Of a stretch of 64,000 nucleotides of DNA, positions 1 to 8,518 are shown piece by piece. The stretch's first letter is position 1. Each line of letters begins with the position of its first letter. Under the pieces are notes generated by a model, which saw only the letters and a program-made list of their open reading frames with translations, ran no database searches and had not been told where the DNA came from. The translations under genes and the position numbers were made by a program. Source of the DNA: Gordonia spumicola (GTDB lineage Bacteria; Actinomycetota; Actinomycetes; Mycobacteriales; Mycobacteriaceae); assembly GCF_009932475.1 (NCBI RefSeq), contig NZ_BJOV01000005.1:868001-932000 (forward strand), read 5' to 3'.

Positions 1-260
1 GGCGACATCAGCAGGGTGCCCGACGGCGGGTACAGGTAGTGCGGGTCGACCGTCGCGTAGTTCTCGTTGTAGACCGGTCGCTGGTTCAGGAACGACAGCG
101 CCGCGTTGTAGACCGGCGTGAAGTCGTCGGTCCGGTGCCCGTTGACGCCGAGGATCAGCGAACGGTGAATCACCATCAGCACGCTGATCGGCCACAGGAT
201 CAGATTCCCGATGCGCGACGGATCGACGCGCAGGTACAGGTAACGGTCTACAACAGTCAC
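1..260 (-). CDS. aftC: AftC-like arabinofuranosyltransferase, N-terminal part (runs off window)
   Basis: The first 86 codons of a membrane glycosyltransferase that continues beyond the window edge. The GTG at 258-260 is the only start near an in-frame TAG just upstream (273-275). Residues such as [14 protein letters not shown], the [12 protein letters not shown] stretch and [14 protein letters not shown] closely resemble the N-terminus of mycobacterial AftC (Rv2673), which adds alpha-1,3-branched arabinofuranose from decaprenyl phosphoarabinose to cell-wall arabinan. The acidic TDD motif is the kind used as catalytic base in GT-C enzymes. It lies 26 bp downstream of the hydrolase gene, in the same order as Rv2671-Rv2672-Rv2673, so it is probably the last gene of that operon. 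The family call is from remembered sequence similarity and gene order. Confidence 0.85.
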   Translation of the reverse strand, partial: MTVVDRYLYLRVDPSRIGNLILWPISVLMVIHRSLILGVNGHRTDDFTPVYNAALSFLNQRPVYNENYATVDPHYLYPPSGTLLMS

Positions 261-286
261 CCGCGAAGCGTACTAGATGGCCTGCG

Positions 287-1858
287 TCACGCCGGGCAGG
301 AGCGTTGCGTCGGCGCTGCGAGCGGGGCGTCGCCCATGTAGTCGCGCACGATGTCGGCGGCGCAACCGCTGTGCGCGAGGACCGAGAAGCCGAGTCCGTC
401 CCAGGTGACGGACGTCGGGTTGGTCTTGGTGCCCGCGAGGGTGGCGGTGAGGGTGTCGACGATGTCGGCGCCGTTGAACGGGTCGTTGTCGCCGACGAGG
501 ACCAGAGGATCGACGGGCAGTCCGTCCGGTGCTCCGGGAGCGTCCGTTCCGCCCCACCCGTCGCAGGCGGCGATCTGCAGGACCGCGGTGGTCGCCGTCG
601 CCCGGGCGTCGTCCGACCAGTCCTCGGCGAGACCGGACAACTCCTGCAGGCCGGGACGCCCGCGGAGATCGTTGCAGCGTCCGACGAGACGGCCGTCGGA
701 GCCGCGCACTGCCGCGGCGGCGGTGACATATGTCTTGAGGGCCGAGGTGTCGCCGTGGTCGGCGTTCGCGATCGCGGTGCCGAGCTTGCGCATGCCGTCG
801 GGCGACATGTCGCCGACGGCGATGGCGGTCGTGACCGCGTCGAGCACCTCGACGTCGGAGATTCCGCCGAGGTCGCCGGACGCTCCGGCTCCGATGACGC
901 GCGTGAGCATCGCCGCCCCGTCGGAGCCGAGCGCGCATCCGGCGCCCGCGCACCGCTGCGCGAAGGTTGTGAGGGTCTTCTGGACGCCGCGTGCGCGGGC
1001 GGCGGTCTGCTCGCGGGCCGCGACGTTGTAGCCGGTCGGGGAGTCGAGGATGAGGCGTCCGACGTGATCGTCGTGGGCCGCGGCGTACCGCAGTGCCACC
1101 GACGATCCGTCGCCGATTCCCAGCAGTGCGATCCGGTCGACGTTCCAGCGACTCCGCAGGCCCTCGATGTCCGCGGCCGCGGCGTCGATGGAGTAGTTCA
1201 GTTGATTGGGGCTCAACGCGTCCGAACAGAGGTCGGCGCCCGCTCGGGCGGCGGTGCCGACCGCGGTGATGCGGGCGTCCAGGTCCCGACCGTCGCCCGC
1301 TGCCCCCGATCCGATCACTGTGCGTTGCGCCGAGGACAGGCAGTCGACGGTCGCGCCCAGGCCTGTCCCGCGGAAATCGACGGCGACGACGGGCTGGCGG
1401 TCGAGGAGCACCTTGCCGTCTCCGCTCGCGAGGGCGAGGAGGGTGCGTGAACTGGGCAGATCCGTGCCGCTGGTCAGGACGAGCGGAGGTGCGTCGGCCG
1501 GGGTGGTCTTCGTCGTGGCCTTCATGACGCCGATGGAGATGGAGTCGTCGGACGACCCGCCGGGGTCGGCCGGGACGTCGTACCGCGCGCAGACGACCGT
1601 CACCCCGGACGGGGCCGCCATGTCGTACGCCTTGCTGATCGCGGAGTCGCACGAACGCCAGTTGAGGTCGCCCGTCGGGACGGACAGCTCGGGTTGGCGC
1701 GGAGCCGTGTCCTGGTCGCCGCCGGGATTGTCGCCGCGGACGATGTTCGGTCCGGTGTCCGGGCCGACCGAGCAGCCCGCCGTCAGCGCACCGACCGTCG
1801 TGAGCGCGGTGACCGTCAGAACGGAGGCGGCGAGTCGGGCGCGGAGGGTCGACGGCAT
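287..1858 (-). CDS. exported alpha/beta-hydrolase-like lipoprotein (Rv2672 type), probable pseudo-nucleophile
   Basis: A 523-residue protein. The chosen ATG (1856-1858) gives a clean export signal: basic start, hydrophobic segment, then LTAGC, a lipobox-like end near residue 29. An earlier in-frame start would add 50 arginine-rich residues inside the neighbouring gene. The fold reads as a secreted tripeptidyl-peptidase-type hydrolase, with an oxyanion region (VVAVDFRGTGLG), an elbow (ALLGIGDGSSVALRYAA) and a C-terminal His segment (VLAHSGCAADIVRDYM). At the elbow the usual G-x-S-x-G reads G-I-G-D-G, so the nucleophile serine is missing or displaced to the following Ser-Ser. Several Cys suggest disulfides outside the membrane. 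It lies 10 bp downstream of the ribD-like gene and 26 bp upstream of aftC. The substrate is unknown. Confidence 0.8.
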   Translation of the reverse strand: MPSTLRARLAASVLTVTALTTVGALTAGCSVGPDTGPNIVRGDNPGGDQDTAPRQPELSVPTGDLNWRSCDSAISKAYDMAAPSGVTVVCARYDVPADPGGSSDDSISIGVMKATTKTTPADAPPLVLTSGTDLPSSRTLLALASGDGKVLLDRQPVVAVDFRGTGLGATVDCLSSAQRTVIGSGAAGDGRDLDARITAVGTAARAGADLCSDALSPNQLNYSIDAAAADIEGLRSRWNVDRIALLGIGDGSSVALRYAAAHDDHVGRLILDSPTGYNVAAREQTAARARGVQKTLTTFAQRCAGAGCALGSDGAAMLTRVIGAGASGDLGGISDVEVLDAVTTAIAVGDMSPDGMRKLGTAIANADHGDTSALKTYVTAAAAVRGSDGRLVGRCNDLRGRPGLQELSGLAEDWSDDARATATTAVLQIAACDGWGGTDAPGAPDGLPVDPLVLVGDNDPFNGADIVDTLTATLAGTKTNPTSVTWDGLGFSVLAHSGCAADIVRDYMGDAPLAAPTQRSCPA

Positions 1859-1868
1859 AGTCGCGAGC

Positions 1869-2606
1869 CTAGTCGGCTCGTTGGATGCGCGACCACAAGG
1901 AGTAGAGGTAGCCGTCGTCGTCGCCGAGCTGACGCAGCAGTCGCATCGGATACGGCAGGCGGTGGGGCAGCGGCAGGTCCTGATCGGGGAGCGGGATCGA
2001 CGAACCATGCGCGATGCGGGGGGCGTCGCCGAGACCGAGGGTGGGGCTGGTGGTCACGATCATCTCGTCGAGGGCGCCCGCGGCCGCGAACGACGCGTGC
2101 AGGCGCGGGCCGCCCTCGAGGTCGATGCGTCGCACGCCGCGGGCGGCGAGCGCGTCTACGAGCGCACGCGGATCGAGGTCGGTGTCGCCGCAGTCGAACA
2201 GGGTGGCGCCCGCGCCTTCGAGGCGTCGCCGAGCGGCCGCAGGCGCCGACGCGCAGGTCGCGATCAGGACGCGGGGATGCGTGGCGGGCAGGTAGTCGAC
2301 AGAGATGTCGAGGGACCGTGACGCGAGGATGAGGATCGGACCGTCGTCGTCGGCGGGAGCCTTGTAGTCCTCGGTGATCGCGGTCCGCGCACCGACGACG
2401 ACGGCGTCCGACAGCGTCCGCATCAGCAGGAACACGCGGCGGTCGCCGTCCCCGCCGAGGAGTCCGGACTTCCCGTCGACGGTCGCGGCGCCGTCGATCG
2501 TGGAGATGAAGGTCGATCGGACGACAGGCGACGGCGATTCGGGGTAGGCGAGCAGCTCCGGCAGATCGGAAGCTGTGACATCAGTCGCTTTCTGCATGAG
2601 GAACAT
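1869..2606 (-). CDS. ribD: RibD C-terminal-domain (dihydrofolate reductase-like) protein
   Basis: About 245 residues from the ATG at 2606; ATG 2597 is also possible, and a still earlier one at 2651 would overlap the divergent zapE start. It contains only the reductase half of bifunctional RibD: an N-terminal strand with TFISTIDGAATVDGKSG, a nucleotide-binding part (LSDAVVVGARTA) and the diagnostic DLEGGPRLHASF motif. The zinc deaminase half is absent. Stand-alone proteins of this kind (Rv2671 in M. tuberculosis) use NADPH and can reduce the riboflavin intermediate, and Rv2671 has also been linked to dihydrofolate reduction. It heads the leftward ribD-hydrolase-aftC group and diverges from zapE, as in M. 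tuberculosis. Confidence 0.8.
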   Translation of the reverse strand: MFLMQKATDVTASDLPELLAYPESPSPVVRSTFISTIDGAATVDGKSGLLGGDGDRRVFLLMRTLSDAVVVGARTAITEDYKAPADDDGPILILASRSLDISVDYLPATHPRVLIATCASAPAAARRRLEGAGATLFDCGDTDLDPRALVDALAARGVRRIDLEGGPRLHASFAAAGALDEMIVTTSPTLGLGDAPRIAHGSSIPLPDQDLPLPHRLPYPMRLLRQLGDDDGYLYSLWSRIQRAD

Positions 2607-2629
2607 GAGTCCATCATGTACCCCCTGGA

Positions 2630-2635
2630 TACCCT
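2630..2635 (+). promoter_or_regulatory. possible -10 box of a leaderless zapE transcript
   Basis: TACCCT sits so that transcription would begin 7 nt downstream, at the A of the zapE ATG (2642). No Shine-Dalgarno sequence precedes that ATG. Leaderless transcripts of this geometry are common in mycobacteria. No clear -35 box is seen. Confidence 0.35.
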
Positions 2636-2641
2636 TATCGG

Positions 2642-3661
2642 ATGTTGGCACGACTGAGCGACCGGAATCCCGTCCTGGCGCCCGACCAGTTGATCGGTGA
2701 GATGGTTCCGCCGAGGATGTTCGACGACGTCAGTTTCGACTCGTACATCCCCGATCCGAACGAACCCAGTCAGGCGGCCGCGGTCGCCGCGGCCCGCGAC
2801 TTCGTGGCGCGCGCCTCGAAGGTCCGCGCGGGGGCCAAGAAGAAGGGGCTGTTCCGCAAGGCGTCGACGCCCGCGGGCATCGGTCTGTACCTGGACGGCG
2901 GCTTCGGCGTCGGCAAGACACACCTCCTCGCGTCGGTCTACCACTCGATGCCCGGCCCCAAGGCGTTCGCGACGTTCGGCGAGGTCACCAACGTGGTCGG
3001 CGCCCTCGGCTACATCGACGCGCTCGACCGCCTGGCCGATCACAGCGTCCTGTGCATCGACGAGTTCGAGCTCGACGATCCGGGCGACACGATGGTCGTC
3101 TCCCGGCTGCTCACCGAACTCGTCGCGCGCGGCGTGTCGATCGTCGCCACGTCGAACACTCTCCCCGGCCAGCTCGGTGAGGGTCGCTTCGCCGCGCAGG
3201 ACTTCCTCCGCGAGATCCAGAAGCTGTCGTCGATCTTCGAGACCATCCGCGTCGACGGCCCCGACTACCGCCACCGCGATCTGCCGCCCGCCCCCGAACC
3301 CGCGACCGACGAGCAGCTCGTCGCGCACGCCGAGTCCGTCGACGGGGCCACGCTCGACTCGTTCGACGATCTGGTCGCACATCTCGCGAAGCTGCATCCG
3401 TCGAAGTACAAGTCGCTCGTCGACGGTGTGACGTTGGTCTGCATCGAGGGCGTCCGTCCGGCGTCCGACCAGGCGGTCGCCCTGCGGCTCGTCGCGTTCG
3501 CGGACCGCCTGTACGACGCCGAGATCCCGGTGAGCGTGTCGGGTGTGAAGCTCGACGAGATCTTCACCCCCGAGATGGTCGCTGGCGGCTACCGCAAGAA
3601 GTACCTGCGTGCCACGTCGCGTCTCCTCGCACTGTCGCGTTTCGCCGAGGCCGACGCCTGA
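2642..3661 (+). CDS. zapE: ZapE/AFG1-family cell-division ATPase
   Basis: A 339-residue AAA+ ATPase. The Walker A is GGFGVGKTHLL (about residues 89-99), the Walker B is SVLCIDEFELDDPGDTM (about 137-153), and a sensor-like region VSIVATSNTLP follows. These are the hallmarks of the AFG1/LACE1/ZapE family, of which the E. coli member acts at the division ring. It corresponds to Rv2670c. It is divergent from ribD and ends 1 bp before the convergent GNAT gene, with no room for a separate terminator. The precise role in actinobacteria is not established. Confidence 0.9.
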   Translation: MLARLSDRNPVLAPDQLIGEMVPPRMFDDVSFDSYIPDPNEPSQAAAVAAARDFVARASKVRAGAKKKGLFRKASTPAGIGLYLDGGFGVGKTHLLASVYHSMPGPKAFATFGEVTNVVGALGYIDALDRLADHSVLCIDEFELDDPGDTMVVSRLLTELVARGVSIVATSNTLPGQLGEGRFAAQDFLREIQKLSSIFETIRVDGPDYRHRDLPPAPEPATDEQLVAHAESVDGATLDSFDDLVAHLAKLHPSKYKSLVDGVTLVCIEGVRPASDQAVALRLVAFADRLYDAEIPVSVSGVKLDEIFTPEMVAGGYRKKYLRATSRLLALSRFAEADA

Positions 3662-3662
3662 G

Positions 3663-4229
3663 TCAGACCGTCCGTCCCATGACGTGGTCGTGTTCGACGA
3701 CCCCGTTCATGTCGAAGGTCTTGGTCCCGATCTGGGCGAAGCCCATCTTGCGGTAGTACTTCTGGGCGCGTCGGTTCTCGTCGTTGACGCCGAGCCACGC
3801 GTAGGCGGCGCCGCGCGCGTTCGCCGCCTCGATTGCGGCGTCCATCAGTGCGTGTGCTGGTTTGGCCTCGCCGCGTGATGCGTGGTGGTCGGGCAGGACG
3901 TACATCTTGGACACCTCGGCCGCCGTCTCCGGGTCGACGCCCGCCGATGTCAGAGCGCCGTTCACGTCCTGGTCGGTCGGCGCACGGTGAACGAGCAGCG
4001 CGTAGCCGATCACGGTGCCCGCGTCGTCGCGCGCCACGATCACGTCACGATCGTCGTCGTCGATGTACTCGACGAAACGCTGCGTCGACAGATTCGCGGC
4101 GATGTGTGCCGCGATGTTCTCGGGCGTCGAGTGCGACGGGCAGGCGAGAGGGAACGTTTCCGCGGCGACGGCCGCCACCGCGGCCGCTTCCTCAGGGTCG
4201 ACGACGGTCTCGATGATCACCGTGCCCAT
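3663..4229 (-). CDS. GNAT-family N-acetyltransferase
   Basis: A 188-residue protein with the GNAT layout: an N-terminal helix-rich part, the strand VIGYALLVHRAPTD, the acetyl-CoA site region EVSKMYVLPDHHASRGEAKPA (about 108-128), and the C-terminal AYAWLGVNDENRRAQKYYRK-MGF signature in which a Tyr usually acts as general acid. The acetyl-CoA P-loop is slightly degenerate (HHASRGEA where RGxGxG/A is usual). It occupies the position of Rv2669. The substrate cannot be read from the sequence. It is convergent with zapE, and the defence island begins 20 bp beyond its start codon. Confidence 0.85.
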   Translation of the reverse strand: MGTVIIETVVDPEEAAAVAAVAAETFPLACPSHSTPENIAAHIAANLSTQRFVEYIDDDDRDVIVARDDAGTVIGYALLVHRAPTDQDVNGALTSAGVDPETAAEVSKMYVLPDHHASRGEAKPAHALMDAAIEAANARGAAYAWLGVNDENRRAQKYYRKMGFAQIGTKTFDMNGVVEHDHVMGRTV

Positions 4230-4249
4230 TCTGCCAGTCGTGCATGACC

Positions 4250-7200
4250 TCAGTCCGTCTCGAACTCGGCGGGCGCGAAGCCGAGGGTGTTGGCGTTCTC
4301 GGAGACTGTGCGACGCGTGAAGTCGCTGAACCCGTCCGCGCTGGTGGCGCTGACGTCGAGGCGGATCTCCAGTCGGCTGTCCTTCTGCAGGTGAGTGAGG
4401 ACTTCGGCGAGGATCTCGTTGAAGTGCTTCGCGGGGAAGGTCGGGTCGAGTTCGATCGAACCGTAGAAGCGGCGCTTGACGTCTGTCGGCACGGCGACGA
4501 CGCCGCGGTCGGCCCCGTCCCTACCTCCCGTGCTCGTGTTCGTGGTCCCGGTATCGCTGCGCTCTGCGCCGCCGCCGTTCTCCTCGATCTCTCGCGTCCG
4601 CTGATCGGCCGCGAGGTGGGGCTTGACGACCAGCGTGCTGTCGGAGATGTGGAGGGTCGCCTCGTCGGTCGGGAGATGGAGTCCGACGTACTGGCCGGTC
4701 GTGACGTCGTAGCCGTCGGCGAAGGCGAATCCGTACTGCTGCCAGGTGATGGTGTCGGCGGTGACCGAGTACAGCCCGTTGATCAGAACGTCTCGGTTCT
4801 TCAGTCGTGGCAGGTACGGGTACGTGCCGTACAGGCGGAGGAGCTGATCCACGCTGATGTGACCCGACTCCCACGCGGCGGCGAGTTTGTCGGTGAGGTC
4901 CATCGCGATGGGCCCGGATGCACGTGTGAGGGTGACGATGTCGGTGCCGAGCTTGTCGCCGGTGCGGCCGTAGAGGTCGAGCGAACTCCCCGTCACGGAC
5001 GTGGTCTCCATGCGGAACGTCGACTCCACGCCGTACGACTGCTCGGGGTACAGCGCCCAGACGAAGGTCTCCAGGATGCGGGCGTCGACGATCTCGTCGG
5101 ACGTTCCTCGGCGTTCGACCGCCTGTCTGGTCTGTTGACCTCCGAGGCCGAGGTCGTCCGCGCTGTCGGCGACGTGCTTCCAGGCGAGGTAGTTGCGGGC
5201 GGCGTCGTCGAGCTCGCGGGCACGCTTCTCGTCGGCGGCCAGGAAGACGATCGAGTTCTTGAAGGTGCGGATGGCGTTGCCCCGCGACCCGATGAGATTC
5301 TGGGCCCACGGAACGGCGGTCTTCTCACCGCTGCGGGCGGTGTGCGTGTAGGCGAGCGGGACGACGACCAGACGCGCGTCGGTCTCGTCGGGGACGTCGG
5401 CGCTGTCCGGGAACACATGAATGCCTGCGAACACCTTGTCGGCGGTCGTGCGTCGTTTCGCGGTCAGTCGGCGTTCCACCTCGGCCCACACGTCGGCGTC
5501 GTTCAGGCCGGCGGCGTAGTCGCGCGCGGCGCGAGTGATGTTGGCCTGGGTGTCGTACCAGTAGCGGTTCGACTCCGTGTACAGGTAGGTCGACGCCCCG
5601 GTGAGCGCATCGAGGGACGAGTGGAAGTTGCCGGGAACGTCGCCGGGCAATGCCGTTCCGAGGAAGATGCGAGCCTTCTCCGCACCCTTGTGCGCGGAGT
5701 GGAGTCCGGGCGTCGCGTCCATGAAGACCGCTCGCGCGAGGCGCTGAGAGACGCCGCGTTTGCCGAACAGTTCGTTGTCCTTGTCAACGCGGTAGGGAAC
5801 CGATTCGGTGCCCGCGACGTCGGTTGTGACGATCGCCTTGAACTCGTCGCCGAGGTACTTGGTGATCTCGGAGACCACGTCGGCCTCGCCGAGCGGGACC
5901 GTGCCCGGAAGGATCAACGCATTCGGATCCTGTGTGCGCCACAGTGTTCCGACCACCCGGTTCATCAGTTGGAGGACGCCGCGGGTGCGCTGGAAGCGTT
6001 CGAGCGTCGACCAGTCCTGATACAGACGGTCGAAGAGTTCGGGGTGGATAGGGTAGCACTGTTTGATGCGGTCGATGTATGCGCTGTCGCGGACCTCGGC
6101 CGGGAAGTCGTTGTGATAGGTGCGGTAGAACTCGACCGTCGTCTTCGCGATGTTGTTGATCTGCGCGGTGGCCGCGGCGTCGGGTGCGCTGAAGATCCGG
6201 CGGCGGACGATCTCGAAGCTCTCGTGCGCGTTCGCCGGCTGCCACTGGTCGGCGGTGCGTGCGACGACGTGCTTCAGTCGGCCGAGGGCCTCTCGGCCGT
6301 ACTCGCCGCCGACTTCCTCGTCGTTCACGTCGTCGGCGTCGCCGGACTGACCGGCCGACGCCGGGATCGAGATGACCACCTGGATGCCGGGTGTCGCGCG
6401 CGCCGCTTCGGTGAGGGTCTGCGCGAAAGTGAACTGGGTGTCGAAGTCGCCTGCGGGCAGGTCCGTCGCGTTGACGAGCTGGCGTGCGTAGGCGACCCAT
6501 TCGTCGATGAGGATCACCGCGGGGGAATAGGCCTCGAACAGCTCGCGCAGTGACGATCCGGGATTGGTCGACGACCGGTCGGCGGCCTCGACGATCTCGT
6601 AGGCATCCCGTCCGCCGAGCTGCCAGGCGAGTTCGCCCCACATGGTGCGGATGTTCGGGCGGCCGTCCTCGTCGTTCTCGCGGCCGGGGACCATCTGGTT
6701 GCCGACGAGCGCGACGCGTCGGACACCGTGGGGAAGCTCGTCGAGGGGCTTGGCGAGTGCCGCGACGTCGTCGCCGAAGGTCGAGCTCTTCTCGCCCGAC
6801 GCCAGATGCCACAGGGCGAGCATCGAGTGGGTCTTGCCTCCGCCGAAGTTGGTCTGGAGATTCACCACCGGCGACGCGTTCTGGTCGCCGGTGAGTCGTG
6901 CGACGTTGCGGCCGATCAGGTCGCGCAGTCCTTCGGTGAGGTAAGTGCGGCCGAAGAACTCGGCGGGGTCGGTGTACTCGGTCTTGTGGGTGCCGCTCTT
7001 GTTGGCGACCGTGTAGAGGTCGGCGGCGAACTCGGCGGCGTTGAACTGGTCGCTCTGGATGTCCTTGTGAGGTGAGATCACCTCTCGCCACGACGGGAGG
7101 TTGTCCGAGCCTGCCTGCAGGCTCGGCTGTTTGCGCGCGGCCCGATCATCGGCCTGACGTGCGCCGAGGGCTCGAACGTCGTCGCGGAGTTTGGCGACGG

Positions 7201-7621
7201 TGTTGGCCTCGTCCGTCGCATCGATGGCGCGCAGGAAGCGGTGGATGGTGTCGAGGTCGTAGGTGGCGTCGTCGTTGTTGAACGGCTCGTGGTGATAGAG
7301 CTTGTTGCGGACTTCGAGAAGCTGGGTAGCTCGGCCGACGTCGGTGCGGGACAGTCGTTTGCTGATAGGGTCCCAGCCCCGCTTGAACTTGTAGGGGATG
7401 CCGTCGGTGACCATGCGCAGGCTGTCGTACGGGTCGTGTGCGCTGTACGTCTTCGCGGCGTGTCCGTTCTGCGACTTCACCGCGCGCAGGATCTCGATCC
7501 ACCCGCCGTCGAAACCGGTGGCCGCGAGCTCGACGCCGACGGTCGCGTCGAGGAACCGATTCATCGCGGGGCCGAGCAGCTCGAACGCTGAGTTGATCCG
7601 GTCACGATTGCTGGTACCCAC
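4250..7621 (-). CDS. HEPN(Swt1)-DUF499 AAA ATPase of an Hma-type defence system
   Basis: A 1123-residue protein. Residues 1-135 look like a Swt1-type HEPN domain ending in EVRNKLYHHEP; R105-x4-H110 fits the HEPN ribonuclease motif. The DUF499 ATPase follows: Walker A NFGGGKTHSML (258-268) and Walker B AVILIDEWVAYARQL (369-383). A low-complexity linker near residue 1030 precedes a C-terminal domain. The start is GTG at 7619-7621 after a good AGGAGAG ribosome site. DUF499 proteins (COG1483) are typically encoded beside DUF1156 methyltransferases and SNF2 helicases, and all three are present here on the same strand. Proposed role: the ATPase, perhaps effector, component of an anti-phage system. 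Whether the HEPN motif is active cannot be told. Confidence 0.85.
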   Translation of the reverse strand: MGTSNRDRINSAFELLGPAMNRFLDATVGVELAATGFDGGWIEILRAVKSQNGHAAKTYSAHDPYDSLRMVTDGIPYKFKRGWDPISKRLSRTDVGRATQLLEVRNKLYHHEPFNNDDATYDLDTIHRFLRAIDATDEANTVAKLRDDVRALGARQADDRAARKQPSLQAGSDNLPSWREVISPHKDIQSDQFNAAEFAADLYTVANKSGTHKTEYTDPAEFFGRTYLTEGLRDLIGRNVARLTGDQNASPVVNLQTNFGGGKTHSMLALWHLASGEKSSTFGDDVAALAKPLDELPHGVRRVALVGNQMVPGRENDEDGRPNIRTMWGELAWQLGGRDAYEIVEAADRSSTNPGSSLRELFEAYSPAVILIDEWVAYARQLVNATDLPAGDFDTQFTFAQTLTEAARATPGIQVVISIPASAGQSGDADDVNDEEVGGEYGREALGRLKHVVARTADQWQPANAHESFEIVRRRIFSAPDAAATAQINNIAKTTVEFYRTYHNDFPAEVRDSAYIDRIKQCYPIHPELFDRLYQDWSTLERFQRTRGVLQLMNRVVGTLWRTQDPNALILPGTVPLGEADVVSEITKYLGDEFKAIVTTDVAGTESVPYRVDKDNELFGKRGVSQRLARAVFMDATPGLHSAHKGAEKARIFLGTALPGDVPGNFHSSLDALTGASTYLYTESNRYWYDTQANITRAARDYAAGLNDADVWAEVERRLTAKRRTTADKVFAGIHVFPDSADVPDETDARLVVVPLAYTHTARSGEKTAVPWAQNLIGSRGNAIRTFKNSIVFLAADEKRARELDDAARNYLAWKHVADSADDLGLGGQQTRQAVERRGTSDEIVDARILETFVWALYPEQSYGVESTFRMETTSVTGSSLDLYGRTGDKLGTDIVTLTRASGPIAMDLTDKLAAAWESGHISVDQLLRLYGTYPYLPRLKNRDVLINGLYSVTADTITWQQYGFAFADGYDVTTGQYVGLHLPTDEATLHISDSTLVVKPHLAADQRTREIEENGGGAERSDTGTTNTSTGGRDGADRGVVAVPTDVKRRFYGSIELDPTFPAKHFNEILAEVLTHLQKDSRLEIRLDVSATSADGFSDFTRRTVSENANTLGFAPAEFETD

Positions 7622-7639
7622 AGGCTCTCCTCACATATT

Positions 7640-7655
7640 GCACAACACGTTGTGC
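7640..7655. promoter_or_regulatory. operator-like palindrome upstream of DUF499 ATPase (site 1)
   Basis: GCACAACACGTTGTGC has perfect 6-bp arms around a 4-bp centre and lies 18 bp upstream of the GTG start. Near-identical sites occur at the methyltransferase (13238-13253 and 13164-13179) and the helicase (18515-18530), so it is probably a binding site for a shared regulator. Confidence 0.65.
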
Positions 7656-7700
7656 GAGCTATGTGAACACTAGCCTCCCCCTCTGACACGTCGCACTGAC

Positions 7701-7726
7701 CCCGGCTCGTCGAGCGCAGTCGAGAC
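7701..7726 (-). repeat. dispersed TCTCGACTGCGCTCGACGA repeat, copy 1
   Basis: On the minus strand this reads CGTCTCGACTGCGCTCGACG followed by AGCCGGG. Related copies lie at 14953-15007 and 39878-39940, all in intergenic spaces. The internal TCGA-containing arms can pair weakly. The function is unknown. Confidence 0.6.
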
Positions 7727-7764
7727 GCCCGACGGCGCGACGTGACCTCAGAGCCGCAGACGCT

Positions 7765-8346
7765 TCAGTCCAGGCTCGCCATGAGCGTTCCAAGACGACG
7801 GACGAGTTCGTCGTCAGAAACCGTCATGCGGAGGATTTCTCTACAGTGTCGTCGATAGTCGCTGTTGCCTGTCAGGAGGTCAACGGCGGAGTGCAGCGCG
7901 CGGCGGATTGTTGATCCATACGCAACTTCGGCCTTTGCGATACCTCGGGCCAACATCGTTCCGTCAGGTGAGATCATCGCGAGGTCGATCACATCGCGAC
8001 TGGCGACCGATCGATCGGCCCATCGATCGTCGTTGGCGAGAACTTTGGTGGCGACGGCGTCGAGCGGCGTCAAAGTCGCTGTGTCGATCACCGAGTCGTT
8101 CGGACCGGGTTCGTCGAGAGCGATTCGTCCTTCGTGGATGATTTCGAACTTGACCGGGGTGCCGTCGACTGCCACGGCGCCGCGAATGCCGTAGCGGTCG
8201 GTCCTGGCCGTGCGCACGATTCTCACTTGCCTGTCGAACAAAGTGGAGAGTCCGTCGGTCGCGACTAGAGCACGGATGGTCCTATAGTCATTCAGCGATG
8301 ACACGAGGAAGTCGATGTCGTTCGACTCCCGGTATTCGCCGTTAGC
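7765..8346 (-). pseudogene. AbiEii-like nucleotidyltransferase, 3' fragment (cut by IS)
   Basis: Reading begins at the target duplication with ANGEYRESNDIDFLVSSLND and runs about 190 codons to the stop at 7765. The DID motif is the metal-binding Asp pair of DNA polymerase-beta-type nucleotidyltransferases. An ATG at 8304 lies after this motif, so any product from it lacks the catalytic site. The family (nucleotidyl transferase AbiEii/AbiGii toxin type) normally begins with a FGGGTAL segment, which is found on the far side of the insertion sequence at 10031-10080. Joining the two sides at one copy of the 6-bp repeat restores GGGTALVLANGEYRESNDID. The gene is therefore inactivated by the insertion. 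Confidence 0.85.
8341..8346. repeat. IS target duplication, left copy (GTTAGC)
   Basis: GTTAGC directly abuts the left terminal inverted repeat. The identical hexamer at 10031-10036 abuts the right one. One copy is needed to restore the interrupted gene, so this is a target-site duplication of up to 6 bp. Confidence 0.85.
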
Positions 8347-8518
8347 CTCGATCTTTCATCCGGTGCCTATCCCTGCCTGAGCGGTTCGGATTGATTGCGG
8401 CAGGGCTGATTTTGCGGTTCGGGTACGACAGGCTGGCCGGTTGCCGCCGGATCACGGCCGGGTTTCACGGGCCCGGAGGGTGTCTTTCAGGTCGTTCGGA
8501 TACGTCAGGACACGCTGG

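Noticed and set aside
4244..6553. 769-codon open frame opposite the DUF499 ATPase
   Set aside because: Antisense frame kept open by high GC. The translation is Val/Gly/Arg/Asp-rich with no family features, while the opposite strand encodes clear Walker and HEPN motifs.
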